The position numbers were made by a program, and so were the translations under genes. Below are positions 41,831 to 50,753 of a stretch of DNA of 64,000 nucleotides, piece by piece. Position 1 is the stretch's first letter; every line of letters starts with the position of its first letter. Source of the stretch: Nonomuraea turkmeniaca (GTDB lineage Bacteria; Actinomycetota; Actinomycetes; Streptosporangiales; Streptosporangiaceae). The DNA lies in assembly GCF_005889735.1 (NCBI RefSeq), contig NZ_VCKY01000012.1:1-64000 (forward strand). Direction: 5' to 3'. The notes beneath the pieces are model-generated. The model ran no database searches and was not told the origin of the DNA. It worked only from the letters and a program-made list of their open reading frames with translations.

Positions 41831-43926
41831 TGGACGTCATCTCCACCGGCTTCGGCGTTTTCCTCGCCGTCATCCTGATCATCGTCATCGGCATCTTCAT
41901 CCTCATCGCCCGGCTTTTCCGCAAGGTCGAGCAGGGCAAGGCGCTGATCGTGTCGAAGGTCAACAAAGTCGACGTGACGTTCACCGGTGCCATCGTGCTG
42001 CCCGTCGTCCACAAGGCCGAGATCATGGACATCTCGGTGAAGACCATCGAGATCGAGCGCACCGGCCGCGAGGGCCTGATCTGCCGGGACAACATCAGGG
42101 CCGACATCAAGATCACATTCTTCGTCCGCGTGAACAAGACCGCCGAGGACGTCATCAAGGTCGCCCAGGCCATCGGCACGGCGCGCGCCAGCGACGAGGC
42201 CACGCTGCAGGCGCTGTTCAACGCCAAGTTCTCCGAGGCGCTCAAGACCGCCGGCAAGCATCTCGACTTCGTCGACCTCTACACCAAGCGCGACGAGTTC
42301 CGCGATGAGATCGTCCGGCTCATCGGCACCGACCTCAACGGCTACAGCCTGGAGGACGCCGCCATCGACTACCTGGAGCAGACCTCGCTGCTCCAGCTCG
42401 ACAAGAACAACATCCTCGACGCGCAGGGCATCCGCAAGATCACCGAGCTGACGGCCATCGAGCACGTGCGGACCAACGAGTTCCAGCGCCACGAGGAGAA
42501 GGAGATCACCCGCCAGAACGTGGACGCCCGCGAGGCCATCCTCGAGCTGCAGCGCCGCCAGGCCGACGCCGAGATGAAGCAGAAGCGCGAGATCGAGACC
42601 GTCAAGGCCCGCGAGGAGGCGGAGGTCGCCCGCGTGCAGGCCGAGGAGCGGCTGCGGGCCCAGAGCGCGCACATCAGGACCGACGAGCAGATCGGCGTCC
42701 AGCACGAGAACAAGGACCGCGAGATCGCGGTCGCCACGAAGAACCGCGAGCGCGTGATCGCCATCGAGAGCGAGCGCATCGAGAAGGACCGCGTCCTGGA
42801 GGTCATCGCCCGCGAGCGGGAGACCGAGCTGTCGCGCATCGCCAAGGACAAGGAGGTCGAGACCGAGAAGCGGGCGATCGCCGAGGTCATCCGCGAGCGC
42901 ATCGCGGTCGACAAGACCGTGGCCGAGCAGGAGGAGTCCATCAAGCGGCTGCGCGTGGTCGAGGAGGCCGAGCGCACCCGCCAGCAGGTCATCATCGCCG
43001 CCGAGGCCGAGGCCCAGGAGAACCTGGTCAAGGACATCAAGGCGGCCGAGGCCGCGGAGGCCGCGTCGAAGTTCAAGGCCCGCGAGGAGCTCGTGCTCGC
43101 CGAGGCCAAGCAGCAGGCCGCCGAGCTGGAGACCCGGGCCAAGATCCGGCTGGCCGAAGGCGTCCAGGCCGAGTCCGCCGCCGCGGGCCTGGCGCAGGTC
43201 CAGGTCAAGGAGCGCGACGCCGAGGCCATCGAGAAGGTCGGCCGCGCCGAGGCCGTGGCGCTGAAGGAGAAGCTCACGGCCGAGGCCGAGGGCGCCAAGG
43301 CCATGGCAGTGGTCGAAGGCACGCGGCTCAAGGCGCAGGCCGAAGGCGAGCAGGCGATGGCGCTGGCCGGCGCGGCCGCGGTGGGCGAGAAGCTCAAGGC
43401 CGAGGCCGAGGGTCTCACCGAGAAGGCGGCCGCGCTGGCCGCACTGGACGAGGCCAGCAGGGAGCACGAGGAGTACCGCCTGCGACTGGAGGCCGAGAAG
43501 GAGATCCGGCTCAAGCACATCGACGTGTCGCGGCAGGTGGCCGAGTCGCAGGCGAGCGTGCTGGCCGCCGGGCTCGCCAAGGCCAACATCGACATCGTCG
43601 GCGGCGACACGATGTTCTTCGACAAGGTGGTCGGCTCGATCACCGCGGGCAAGGCGATCGACGGGTTCGTGGACCACTCGCAGGTCGCCGGGGCGCTCGT
43701 CCGGCCGTACGTCAACGGTGAGGCCAGCCTGGCCGGCGACCTCGCGAACGTGATCAGCGGCGTCCGTACCGAGGACATCAAGAACCTGACCGTGTCCGCC
43801 CTGCTCATGAGGCTCATCCAGGACGGCGGCCCGCAGTCGTCGGCGCTCGGCGAGTTGCTCGACACGGCCCGCCGCCTCGGCGTGGCCGACTCGCCGGTCG
43901 CCGCGCTGGCCCGGGCGAAGGGCTGA
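41830..43926 (+). CDS. Flotillin-family scaffold protein (YqiK-like)
   Basis: A 698-residue flotillin. One N-terminal membrane helix (about residues 6-27) is followed by a Band 7/PHB domain (about 30-210: VDVTFTGAIVLPVVHKAEIMDISVKTIEIER) and a very long charged coiled coil (about 220-560, rich in EAE, REE and AEA repeats). The C-terminus ends in a globular piece (VGGDTMFFDKVVGSI) and a short helical tail. Flotillins form ring-like membrane microdomains. It lies between the YqiJ-like gene and a giant ATPase, all on one strand with minimal gaps. Confidence 0.93.
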   Translation: MDVISTGFGVFLAVILIIVIGIFILIARLFRKVEQGKALIVSKVNKVDVTFTGAIVLPVVHKAEIMDISVKTIEIERTGREGLICRDNIRADIKITFFVRVNKTAEDVIKVAQAIGTARASDEATLQALFNAKFSEALKTAGKHLDFVDLYTKRDEFRDEIVRLIGTDLNGYSLEDAAIDYLEQTSLLQLDKNNILDAQGIRKITELTAIEHVRTNEFQRHEEKEITRQNVDAREAILELQRRQADAEMKQKREIETVKAREEAEVARVQAEERLRAQSAHIRTDEQIGVQHENKDREIAVATKNRERVIAIESERIEKDRVLEVIARERETELSRIAKDKEVETEKRAIAEVIRERIAVDKTVAEQEESIKRLRVVEEAERTRQQVIIAAEAEAQENLVKDIKAAEAAEAASKFKAREELVLAEAKQQAAELETRAKIRLAEGVQAESAAAGLAQVQVKERDAEAIEKVGRAEAVALKEKLTAEAEGAKAMAVVEGTRLKAQAEGEQAMALAGAAAVGEKLKAEAEGLTEKAAALAALDEASREHEEYRLRLEAEKEIRLKHIDVSRQVAESQASVLAAGLAKANIDIVGGDTMFFDKVVGSITAGKAIDGFVDHSQVAGALVRPYVNGEASLAGDLANVISGVRTEDIKNLTVSALLMRLIQDGGPQSSALGELLDTARRLGVADSPVAALARAKG

Positions 43927-43928
43927 CC

Positions 43929-43973
43929 GTGAGCGAGATCGGACGCCGCACCCTGTTCCTGGAGGACCTGTGA
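43929..43973 (+). CDS. Possible 14-codon leader ORF before the giant ATPase
   Basis: GTG at 43929, two bases after the flotillin stop, opens the peptide MSEIGRRTLFLEDL, whose stop overlaps the ATPase GTG start (GTGA). The GGAGG that serves the ATPase lies inside it. This arrangement could couple ATPase translation to the upstream genes; it may equally be chance. Confidence 0.25.
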   Translation: MSEIGRRTLFLEDL

Positions 43974-46900
43974 CCACCGTGCAAGCCGGCCCGGAGCTGG
44001 AGGCCGGGACCTACGAGGTCCTCAGGAACCGCCTCCAGGCCCAGGCCAAGGCCCTCGCGGCGGCGGCCGAGGCGCTCAACGGAGCGCGGCTGAAGGTCTT
44101 CGGCGGTGCGGAGCTGCGCCTGCTGGGCACCGAGCGGATCCGCACCGAGAACAACTGCGTCCCCAGGGACATCGTCTCCCTGGGTGACGTGATGTTGTTC
44201 GGCTACAACGTCTTCATCGGGCTCAAGCCGGAGACGGCGGTGGCCGACGTGTTCGCGGTGCACCGGTTCTCCAGGGACGGCGACGCCTTCAGGTTCGACG
44301 CCGACAAGCTGCAGTCGCTGGACGACCCGGCGTTCAAGAAGGACTTCGCCGAGCTTTACCGCTATTACAAGGAGACCAGGCTCCAGCAGCTCAGGCGGGT
44401 GGAGGGCAAGCTGCTCGCCGTGTTCCAGACCGGCCCGGCCGACCAGCGGGTGCTGCGCTGGACGGTCGGGAACGACGGAATCCCGAAATATCTGGATAAC
44501 CGGGGTGAGCGGGACCACGTCTTCCCGCCGTCGCACGACTTCGAGTGGACCGTCACCACCCGCGACGACCACGTGCTCGGCCGCCACCCGCACATCTCGA
44601 TCCAGGGGGAGGTGTTCGTCGAGACCGTCGGCGGCGACCTCACCATCAAGATCGAGGACAACACGGAGACCGGTGCCGGCATCTACTCCGAGCCGGTCGC
44701 CGAGCCGTTGCAGAGCCTGGCCGACGCCGACGTCGAGTACGCCAGGGTGGGGCCGCTGATCCTCATGCGGATCCGGCCGTACAAGGAGACCGAGTGGCGT
44801 CACCTGGTCTTCAACACCCGCACCAAAGCCGTGATCAGGCTGGACGGCATCGGCCAGGCGTGCCAGCGCCTCCCCGAGGACCAGGGACTGATCTTCCCCG
44901 GTGGTTACTACCTGACGACCGGGGTCAGCAAGACGTTCGACACGGACGTGACGGACCTGGAGTTCGAGCGGGTGGTCCGCTCGCCCAACGGCGAGGACGT
45001 GTTGTACGTCTTCCACGCCAGGGGCGACGGGCGGTCGCTGCTGCTGCCGTACAACGTGATCAGGAAGGAGGTGGCCAACCCCATCGTCTGCCACGGGTAC
45101 TCGCTGTTCGACGACGGCACGATGGTGGTCTTCCGCGCCACCTCCGAGGAGCCCACCCGGGTCCACCCGATGCAGGTCTGGCAGACCCCGTACGTCTCCG
45201 ACACCTACGCCGCGGCCCAGCCCGCCGGAACCGGCCCCCTGGAGCGCATCGGCAACGCCGAGCTGGTGCGCGGCATCTCCGACTGCCTGTCCGTGTCCCG
45301 CATGGTCGAGGAGATGGCGCCGTCGGCAGGCACGTTCGAGGGGCTGATCGCCGCCTGCACGCGGGCCTTCGACTCCTACCACTGGCTCGGCGAGCACGGT
45401 CTGCGCGGGCCGCTCGCCGACGTCCGCGCCACCGCCGAGCAGGTCCTCGACGAGTACGAGAACGTCGAGCACCTCACCCGGCTGGCCGCCGACACGCTCG
45501 CGAAGGCCACGGAGGAGACCACCCAGCTGGTACGCCAGGCGCGTGCCGACAACCCGGCCACCGCCGACGCATGGGTGACCATGCTCGCCACACTCCGCCG
45601 CGCCCAGGGCCACCTCGTGACGTTGCGCGAGACCCGCTACATCGACCTGGCCGCGCTGGACACGCTGTCCACCTCCGTGACCGAGGAGGTGACCGCGACC
45701 GGTCGCCGGGCGGTCGCGTTCCTCTCCGGGGAGGACGCGTTCACCTCCTACCACGCGGCCGTCGACCGGCTCGCCGCCGACGCCGCCGCGATCGCCACGG
45801 TCGCCGAGGCCGCGCCCGTCGCCGAGCGGCTGGCGGAGCAGGCTGAAGGCCTGGAGGTCGTCACGGAGGTCGTCGGCTCGCTGGACATCGCCGACGCCAC
45901 CGTACGCACGTCGATCCTGGGCCGGATCGCGGAGGTGCTCGGCGGCGTGAACCGGGCCCGGGCCGTGCTCGACGGGCGGCGGCGCGAGCTGCTCGGCACG
46001 GAGGGCCGGGCCGCGTTCGCCGCCGAGTTCGCCCTGCTCGGACAGGCCATCACCGGTGCGCTGGCGATGGCCGACACGCCCGGGAAATGCGACGAGCAGC
46101 TCGGGCGGCTCATGCTGCAGCTGGAGAACCTGGAGTCGCGCTTCGGCGAGTTCGACGACTTCGCCGCGCAGCTGTCGGCCAAGCGGGACGACGTCTACGA
46201 GGCGTTCTCCGCTCGCAAGCAGACCCAGCTGGACGAGCTGGCCCGCAGAGCGGACCGGCTCTTCACCTCCGCCGAGCGCGTCCTCGGCAGCGTCACCCGC
46301 CGGCTCGGCTCGCTGGGCTCGCTGGACGAGGTCAACACGTATTTCGCGACCGACCCGATGGTGGCCAAGGTCCGGTCGGCCGCCGGGGAGCTGCGGTCGC
46401 TCGGGGACGCCGTACGGGCCGAGGAGCTGGACGGGCGGATCAAGTCGGCGCAGCAGGAGGCGGCCCGGGCGCTCCGCGACCGCCTGGACCTCTTCTCCGA
46501 CGGCGGCGAGACCCTGCGTCTTGGCCGTCACCGCTTCGCCGTCAACACCCAGCCCATCGACCTGACGCTGGTGCCGCACGACGACACCATGCACTTCGCG
46601 ATCACCGGCACCGACTACCGCTCCCCCGTCCCGCCTTCCTTCGCGCACACCCGCCCCTTCTGGGACCAGCTGCTGGTGTCGGAGACGCCCGAGGTCTACC
46701 GCGCCGAACACCTGGCCGCCTCGCTCCTGGACTCCGTCACGTCGGGCGCGCCTCTGGCCGACGTGGTGCGTCAGGCCGCCGAGTCCCGGTACGACGAGGG
46801 ATACGAACGTGGGGTGCACGACCACGATGCCACGACCATCCTGGACACGCTGGTGCGCCTGCGCGAGGGTGCCGGACTGCTCCGCTATCCCGCCGAGGTC

Positions 46901-48853
46901 CGCGCCATGGCTCAGCTCTTCTGGGCTTTCGGGGTGGACGAGGTTTCACGTAAAACATTCACCACCCGGGCTGTGTCGCTGGTCCGCGCCCGCACGGTCT
47001 TCGGCATCACCCCTGCGCTGGGCTCGCTGGCCGGCGAGCTGGGTGCCCGGATCAGCGCCTTCATGGCCGGACTCCGCCCAAGTCCGCCCAGCTCAACCGC
47101 ACCGCATCCCACCGACGCGGCACCCCCGGACCGGGCATTGAGCCCAGGCGCCGGCGCGGGCGGCATGGCGGGTGAGTATCTCGTCGAGGAGCTGGCCGGC
47201 AACCCCATCGGCTTCGTGACCAGCAAGGCGGCACGCGACCTGCTGGACGGTTTCCGCCAGTCCCTGGGCCCGGTCAAGATGCGCGAGTTCGAGAACGACC
47301 TCCAAGCGCTCCCCCTCCCCGACCGCCTGCAACTGGCCACCGCCTGGCTGGGCGCCTACCGCCAAGCCCCGGAGACCGCGGAGGCCATCGCCGTACAACT
47401 GTGCGGCAACCTCCCCCGCCACGACTCCAGCGCCACCAGCGCCGAAACCGTGGACGGCCTCCTGGGCACCCACCCCAGGATCAAAGACCGCAAACTGCAC
47501 ATCCAGCTGGACGAGCTCCTCACCAGAACCCGCCACCACAGGGAGGAGCGGGTCCCGGCCTACCGTGCCTATCAGCGCAGCAGAAACGAGCTGGTCGAGG
47601 CCGAACGCAACCGCCTGCGCCTGGACGAGTACAAGCCCAAGGTCATGAGCGCCTTCGTCCGCAACCGCCTCCTCGACGAGGTGTACCTGCCGCTGATCGG
47701 CGACAACCTGGCCAAGCAGCTGGGCGCGGCGGGCGCGGGCAAACGCACCGACCAGATGGGCCTCCTGCTGCTCATCTCACCCCCCGGCTACGGCAAGACG
47801 ACCTTGATGGAGTACGTGGCCAGCCGCCTCGGCCTGGTCTTCGTCAAGGTGAACGGACCGGCGCTGGGTCACGAGGTGACCTCGCTCGACCCGGCGGACG
47901 CCCCCGACGCGACGGCCAGGCAGGAGGTGGAGAAGATCTCGTTCGCCCTCGAAGCGGGCAACAACACCTTGCTCTACCTGGACGACATCCAGCACACCTC
48001 ACCGGAGCTCCTGCAGAAGTTCATCTCGCTGTGCGACGCCCAGCGCCGCATCGAGGGCGTCTGGAACGGCCGCACCCGCACCTACGACCTGCGCGGCAAG
48101 CGGTTCGCGGTGTGCATGGCGGGAAACCCGTACACCGAGTCCGGGCAGCGCTTCCGCATCCCCGACATGCTCGCCAACCGGGCCGACGTGTGGAACCTGG
48201 GCGACGTCCTGTCGGGCAAGGACGAGCTGTTCGCGCTGAGCTACATAGACAACGCCCTCACCTCCAACCCGGTGCTGGCCCCGCTGTCCGGCCGCGACCG
48301 CGCCGACGTGGAGGTGCTCGTCCGCCTCGCGAAGGGCGACACGACGGTCCAGCCTGACCAGCTCAAGCACCCGTACACGAAGCCGGAGCTGGACCAGATC
48401 CTCAGCGTCCTGGCCAAGCTGGTCCGCGTGCAGGAGGTCGTTCTGGCCAACAATCAGGCGTACATCGCCTCGGCCGGCCAGTCCGACGCGGCCCGCACCG
48501 AGCCGCCGTTCCGGCTGCAGGGTTCGTACCGGAACATGAACAAGCTGGCCGAGCGCATCGTGCCCGCGATGAACGACGCCGAGCTGGAAGCGCTGATCGA
48601 CGACCACTACCTGGGCGAGGCGCAGACGCTGACCACGGACGCCGAGGCCAACCTGCTCAAGCTGGCCGAATTGCGCGGCCGCCTGTCCCCGGCCCAGGCC
48701 GAACGGTGGGCGGAGATCAAGCGGGCGTACCTCAGGGCCAAGGCGCTGGGCGGCGCGGACGACGACCCGATGGCACGAGCGGTGGGCGCGATCGGCCTGC
48801 TGGCCGACCGGGTGGGCGAGGTCGGCACGGCCATCAGAGATGCCGAACGCTAA
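43970..48853 (+). CDS. Giant AAA-type ATPase annotated elsewhere as DNA repair ATPase
   Basis: A 1,627-residue cytoplasmic protein. The first ~420 residues match the DNA-repair-ATPase N-terminal family (GAELRLLGTERIRTENNCVPRDIV, FGYNVFIGLK); a long helical middle follows (about 430-1,190), then a C-terminal AAA+ module. Walker A is SPPGYGKTT (Lys1276) and Walker B is LLYLDDIQH (Asp1338/Asp1339), with a MoxR-like sensor region VCMAGNPYTESGQRFRIPDML. The DNA-repair label rests on family naming only. GGAGG lies four bases before the GTG. Position behind YqiJ-like and flotillin genes suggests it works on that membrane scaffold. Its stop shares CTAA with the convergent marR stop. Confidence 0.88.
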   Translation: MTTVQAGPELEAGTYEVLRNRLQAQAKALAAAAEALNGARLKVFGGAELRLLGTERIRTENNCVPRDIVSLGDVMLFGYNVFIGLKPETAVADVFAVHRFSRDGDAFRFDADKLQSLDDPAFKKDFAELYRYYKETRLQQLRRVEGKLLAVFQTGPADQRVLRWTVGNDGIPKYLDNRGERDHVFPPSHDFEWTVTTRDDHVLGRHPHISIQGEVFVETVGGDLTIKIEDNTETGAGIYSEPVAEPLQSLADADVEYARVGPLILMRIRPYKETEWRHLVFNTRTKAVIRLDGIGQACQRLPEDQGLIFPGGYYLTTGVSKTFDTDVTDLEFERVVRSPNGEDVLYVFHARGDGRSLLLPYNVIRKEVANPIVCHGYSLFDDGTMVVFRATSEEPTRVHPMQVWQTPYVSDTYAAAQPAGTGPLERIGNAELVRGISDCLSVSRMVEEMAPSAGTFEGLIAACTRAFDSYHWLGEHGLRGPLADVRATAEQVLDEYENVEHLTRLAADTLAKATEETTQLVRQARADNPATADAWVTMLATLRRAQGHLVTLRETRYIDLAALDTLSTSVTEEVTATGRRAVAFLSGEDAFTSYHAAVDRLAADAAAIATVAEAAPVAERLAEQAEGLEVVTEVVGSLDIADATVRTSILGRIAEVLGGVNRARAVLDGRRRELLGTEGRAAFAAEFALLGQAITGALAMADTPGKCDEQLGRLMLQLENLESRFGEFDDFAAQLSAKRDDVYEAFSARKQTQLDELARRADRLFTSAERVLGSVTRRLGSLGSLDEVNTYFATDPMVAKVRSAAGELRSLGDAVRAEELDGRIKSAQQEAARALRDRLDLFSDGGETLRLGRHRFAVNTQPIDLTLVPHDDTMHFAITGTDYRSPVPPSFAHTRPFWDQLLVSETPEVYRAEHLAASLLDSVTSGAPLADVVRQAAESRYDEGYERGVHDHDATTILDTLVRLREGAGLLRYPAEVRAMAQLFWAFGVDEVSRKTFTTRAVSLVRARTVFGITPALGSLAGELGARISAFMAGLRPSPPSSTAPHPTDAAPPDRALSPGAGAGGMAGEYLVEELAGNPIGFVTSKAARDLLDGFRQSLGPVKMREFENDLQALPLPDRLQLATAWLGAYRQAPETAEAIAVQLCGNLPRHDSSATSAETVDGLLGTHPRIKDRKLHIQLDELLTRTRHHREERVPAYRAYQRSRNELVEAERNRLRLDEYKPKVMSAFVRNRLLDEVYLPLIGDNLAKQLGAAGAGKRTDQMGLLLLISPPGYGKTTLMEYVASRLGLVFVKVNGPALGHEVTSLDPADAPDATARQEVEKISFALEAGNNTLLYLDDIQHTSPELLQKFISLCDAQRRIEGVWNGRTRTYDLRGKRFAVCMAGNPYTESGQRFRIPDMLANRADVWNLGDVLSGKDELFALSYIDNALTSNPVLAPLSGRDRADVEVLVRLAKGDTTVQPDQLKHPYTKPELDQILSVLAKLVRVQEVVLANNQAYIASAGQSDAARTEPPFRLQGSYRNMNKLAERIVPAMNDAELEALIDDHYLGEAQTLTTDAEANLLKLAELRGRLSPAQAERWAEIKRAYLRAKALGGADDDPMARAVGAIGLLADRVGEVGTAIRDAER

Positions 48854-49275
48854 GCGCCGTCGGCCAGCCCTGCGGTGGCCTCGCGTTGCAGGGCGGCCGA
48901 CCGGGTGAGGTAGTCGAGGATCACTTCGAGCTGCTCGTCCGTATAGCGCTCGTACAGCTCGGCGAGCGCGGCCACGAACGGCTCGAACAGCTCCCCGAAC
49001 CCGGCCAGCCGCTCTTGGTTGATCTCGACGATGACCCGGCGCCGGTCCTTGGTGTCACGCACCCGCCGCACCAGCCACTTGCCCTCCAGCCGGTCGACCA
49101 GGCCGCTGACCGATGCCGGCGCCAGCCCGGTGTGCTGCGCGATCTCGCCCGCCGTCAGCGGGCCCAGGCGTTGCAGCAGGTCGAGGGCCTTCTCCTCGGT
49201 CATGCCGAGCCCTAGCCGTTCGCCCATGGCGGTGTGGTACATCACGGCGGCGTTGCTGCTCTCCCGCCCCGCCAT
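48850..49275 (-). CDS. MarR-family regulator
   Basis: A winged-helix MarR protein: MTEEKALDLLQRLGPLTAGEIAQHTGLAPASVSGLVDRLE holds the HTH and RRVRDTKDRRRVIVEI the wing with the typical DxRR. The ATG at 49275 with GAAGGG upstream gives 141 residues; a GTG at 49326 would add 17 residues. It is divergent from the flavin monooxygenase gene, and a perfect inverted repeat lies between them. It likely represses that gene and responds to an aromatic ligand. Confidence 0.9.
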   Translation of the reverse strand: MAGRESSNAAVMYHTAMGERLGLGMTEEKALDLLQRLGPLTAGEIAQHTGLAPASVSGLVDRLEGKWLVRRVRDTKDRRRVIVEINQERLAGFGELFEPFVAALAELYERYTDEQLEVILDYLTRSAALQREATAGLADGA

Positions 49276-49346
49276 GGTGAGCCCTTCCAGCAATTTCTTT
49301 CGATGCTCCGAAATACCTCTCGACACCGGCTCGCCTTCGTTCTATA

Positions 49347-49366
49347 TTTCGTTCGACCGAACGAAA
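49347..49366. promoter_or_regulatory. Perfect 9+9 MarR operator
   Basis: TTTCGTTCGACCGAACGAAA has nine-base arms around a two-base centre. It ends 10 bases before the monooxygenase ATG and includes the likely promoter region. A further TTCGTTC half-site lies at 49336-49342. The size and position match MarR dimer binding. Confidence 0.75.
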
Positions 49367-49376
49367 GGTTATCACA

Positions 49377-50753
49377 GTGAAGGCTTTGATCATAGGTTGT
49401 GGCATCGCAGGCCCGGTCACCGCTATGGCCCTGCGCGAGGTGGGCATCGACGCCGAGATCTTCGAGGCGTACGGGCAGGGCGCCGAGAACGTCGGCTCCT
49501 TCCTCAACCTCGCCTCGAACGGCCTGGCCGCCTTGCGCCTGCTGGGCGCGCACCGCCAGGTGCTGGACACGGCCATCCCCACCCCGCGGATGGTCATGTG
49601 GAGCGGCACGGGCAAGCGGCTCGGCGAAGTGGCCAACGGTCTGCGGCTCGACGACGGCACGGTCAGCCACACGGTCCAGCGCTCCGACCTCTACCGCACC
49701 ATCCGCGACGAGGCGGTCCAACGCGGGATCCACATGCACTACGGCAAGCGCCTGACCGGCTACGACGACCGTGGCGGCGAGGTCACGGCCAGGTTCGAGG
49801 ACGGCTCTGAGGCCACCGGCGACCTGCTCATCGCCTGTGACGGCGTGCGCTCGCGCACCCGCTCGATCCTCGACCCCCAGGCCCCCGCGCCCCGCTACAG
49901 CGGCCTGTACAGCTTCGGCGGGATCGTCAAGGACGGCAACCTCGCCGGGGAGCCCGGCGAGTACAACATGGTGTTCGGCAAACGCGCGTTCTTCGGCTAC
50001 ACGAACACAGAGCAGCGAGCCTGGGGCGGAGAGCGGCAGCTTGCGTTACCAGCGGAGCCCCGTGCGAGCGCGACCATAGACACAGAGCAGCGAGCCTGGG
50101 GCGCAGAGCGGCAGCTTGCGCTACCAGCGGACCCCCGTGCGAGCGCGACCATAGACACAGAGCAGCGAGCCTGGGGCGCAGAGCGGCAGCTTGCGCTACC
50201 AGCGGACCCCCGTGCGAGCGGGACCATGGATTCTGTGGCCGAGTCCGGTGCGACGTGGTGGTTCGCGAACCTGCCGAGGCGGCTCGGCGACGATCCTGAG
50301 AGCTGGCGGCCGGAGCTGGTCAAGGCGTTCGAGGACGACGCGAACGCCTCCGCCGAGCTCATCGCGCGCAGCGAGGTCGGGCCGGGCCTGCCGATCTACG
50401 ACCTGCCGCCGGTGCCCGTCTGGCACCGCGGCCGGGTCCTGCTCCTCGGGGACGCCGCCCACGCCACGTCGCCCAGCGCGGGCCAGGGTGCCTCGCTGGC
50501 CATCGAGGACGCGATCGTGCTGGCCCGGTGCCTGCGCGACGGCCGGGATCACCGCGAGGCGTTCGAGCGCTACGAGGCCGAGCGGCGGCCTCGGGCGGAG
50601 CGGGTCGTGGCGTACTCCAGGACGATCAGCAACAGCAAGGCCGCGGGCCCGGTCGCCCGGGTCTTCCGCGACCTGATGCTGCCGTTCTTCCTCAAGAAGA
50701 GCGCGAGCCAGGAGTCACTGGCCTGGATGTACCGCTACCAGGCGAGCCTGTGA
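49377..50753 (+). CDS. FAD-dependent aromatic monooxygenase with in-frame repeat insertion
   Basis: A group A flavin hydroxylase: the FAD fold GCGIAGPVTAMAL, the LIACDGVRSRTR (DG) motif and RVLLLGDAAHATSPSAGQGASLAIEDA (GD motif, Asp359). Such enzymes hydroxylate aromatic or polyketide substrates with NAD(P)H. Residues 211-285 are three copies of a 25-residue unit (TEQRAWGAERQLALPADPRA...) encoded by 75-bp DNA repeats; without them the protein would be ~383 residues, the normal length. The insertion falls between FFGYT and WWFANLPR, in the substrate domain. It may be tolerated as a surface loop or may inactivate the enzyme. Confidence 0.9.
   Translation: MKALIIGCGIAGPVTAMALREVGIDAEIFEAYGQGAENVGSFLNLASNGLAALRLLGAHRQVLDTAIPTPRMVMWSGTGKRLGEVANGLRLDDGTVSHTVQRSDLYRTIRDEAVQRGIHMHYGKRLTGYDDRGGEVTARFEDGSEATGDLLIACDGVRSRTRSILDPQAPAPRYSGLYSFGGIVKDGNLAGEPGEYNMVFGKRAFFGYTNTEQRAWGGERQLALPAEPRASATIDTEQRAWGAERQLALPADPRASATIDTEQRAWGAERQLALPADPRASGTMDSVAESGATWWFANLPRRLGDDPESWRPELVKAFEDDANASAELIARSEVGPGLPIYDLPPVPVWHRGRVLLLGDAAHATSPSAGQGASLAIEDAIVLARCLRDGRDHREAFERYEAERRPRAERVVAYSRTISNSKAAGPVARVFRDLMLPFFLKKSASQESLAWMYRYQASL
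50007..50231 (+). repeat. Three tandem 75-bp repeats inside the monooxygenase gene
   Basis: Units start at 50007, 50082 and 50157 and begin ACAGAGCAGCGAGCCTGGGG. Units 2 and 3 are nearly identical except at the very end; unit 1 differs at a few positions. The length is a multiple of three and no unit contains a stop in the gene's frame. The near identity suggests recent expansion. The unit has a GC-rich, partly self-complementary core (GCGCAGAGCGGCAGCTTGCGC region) like a mobile intergenic repeat. Confidence 0.95.

Noticed and set aside
43814..46825. 1,003-residue minus-strand frame opposite the giant ATPase
   Set aside because: Valine/glycine/arginine-rich antisense shadow with no recognisable domain.
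50007..50231. CRISPR array
   Set aside because: The repeats are directly tandem without spacers and lie inside a coding frame.
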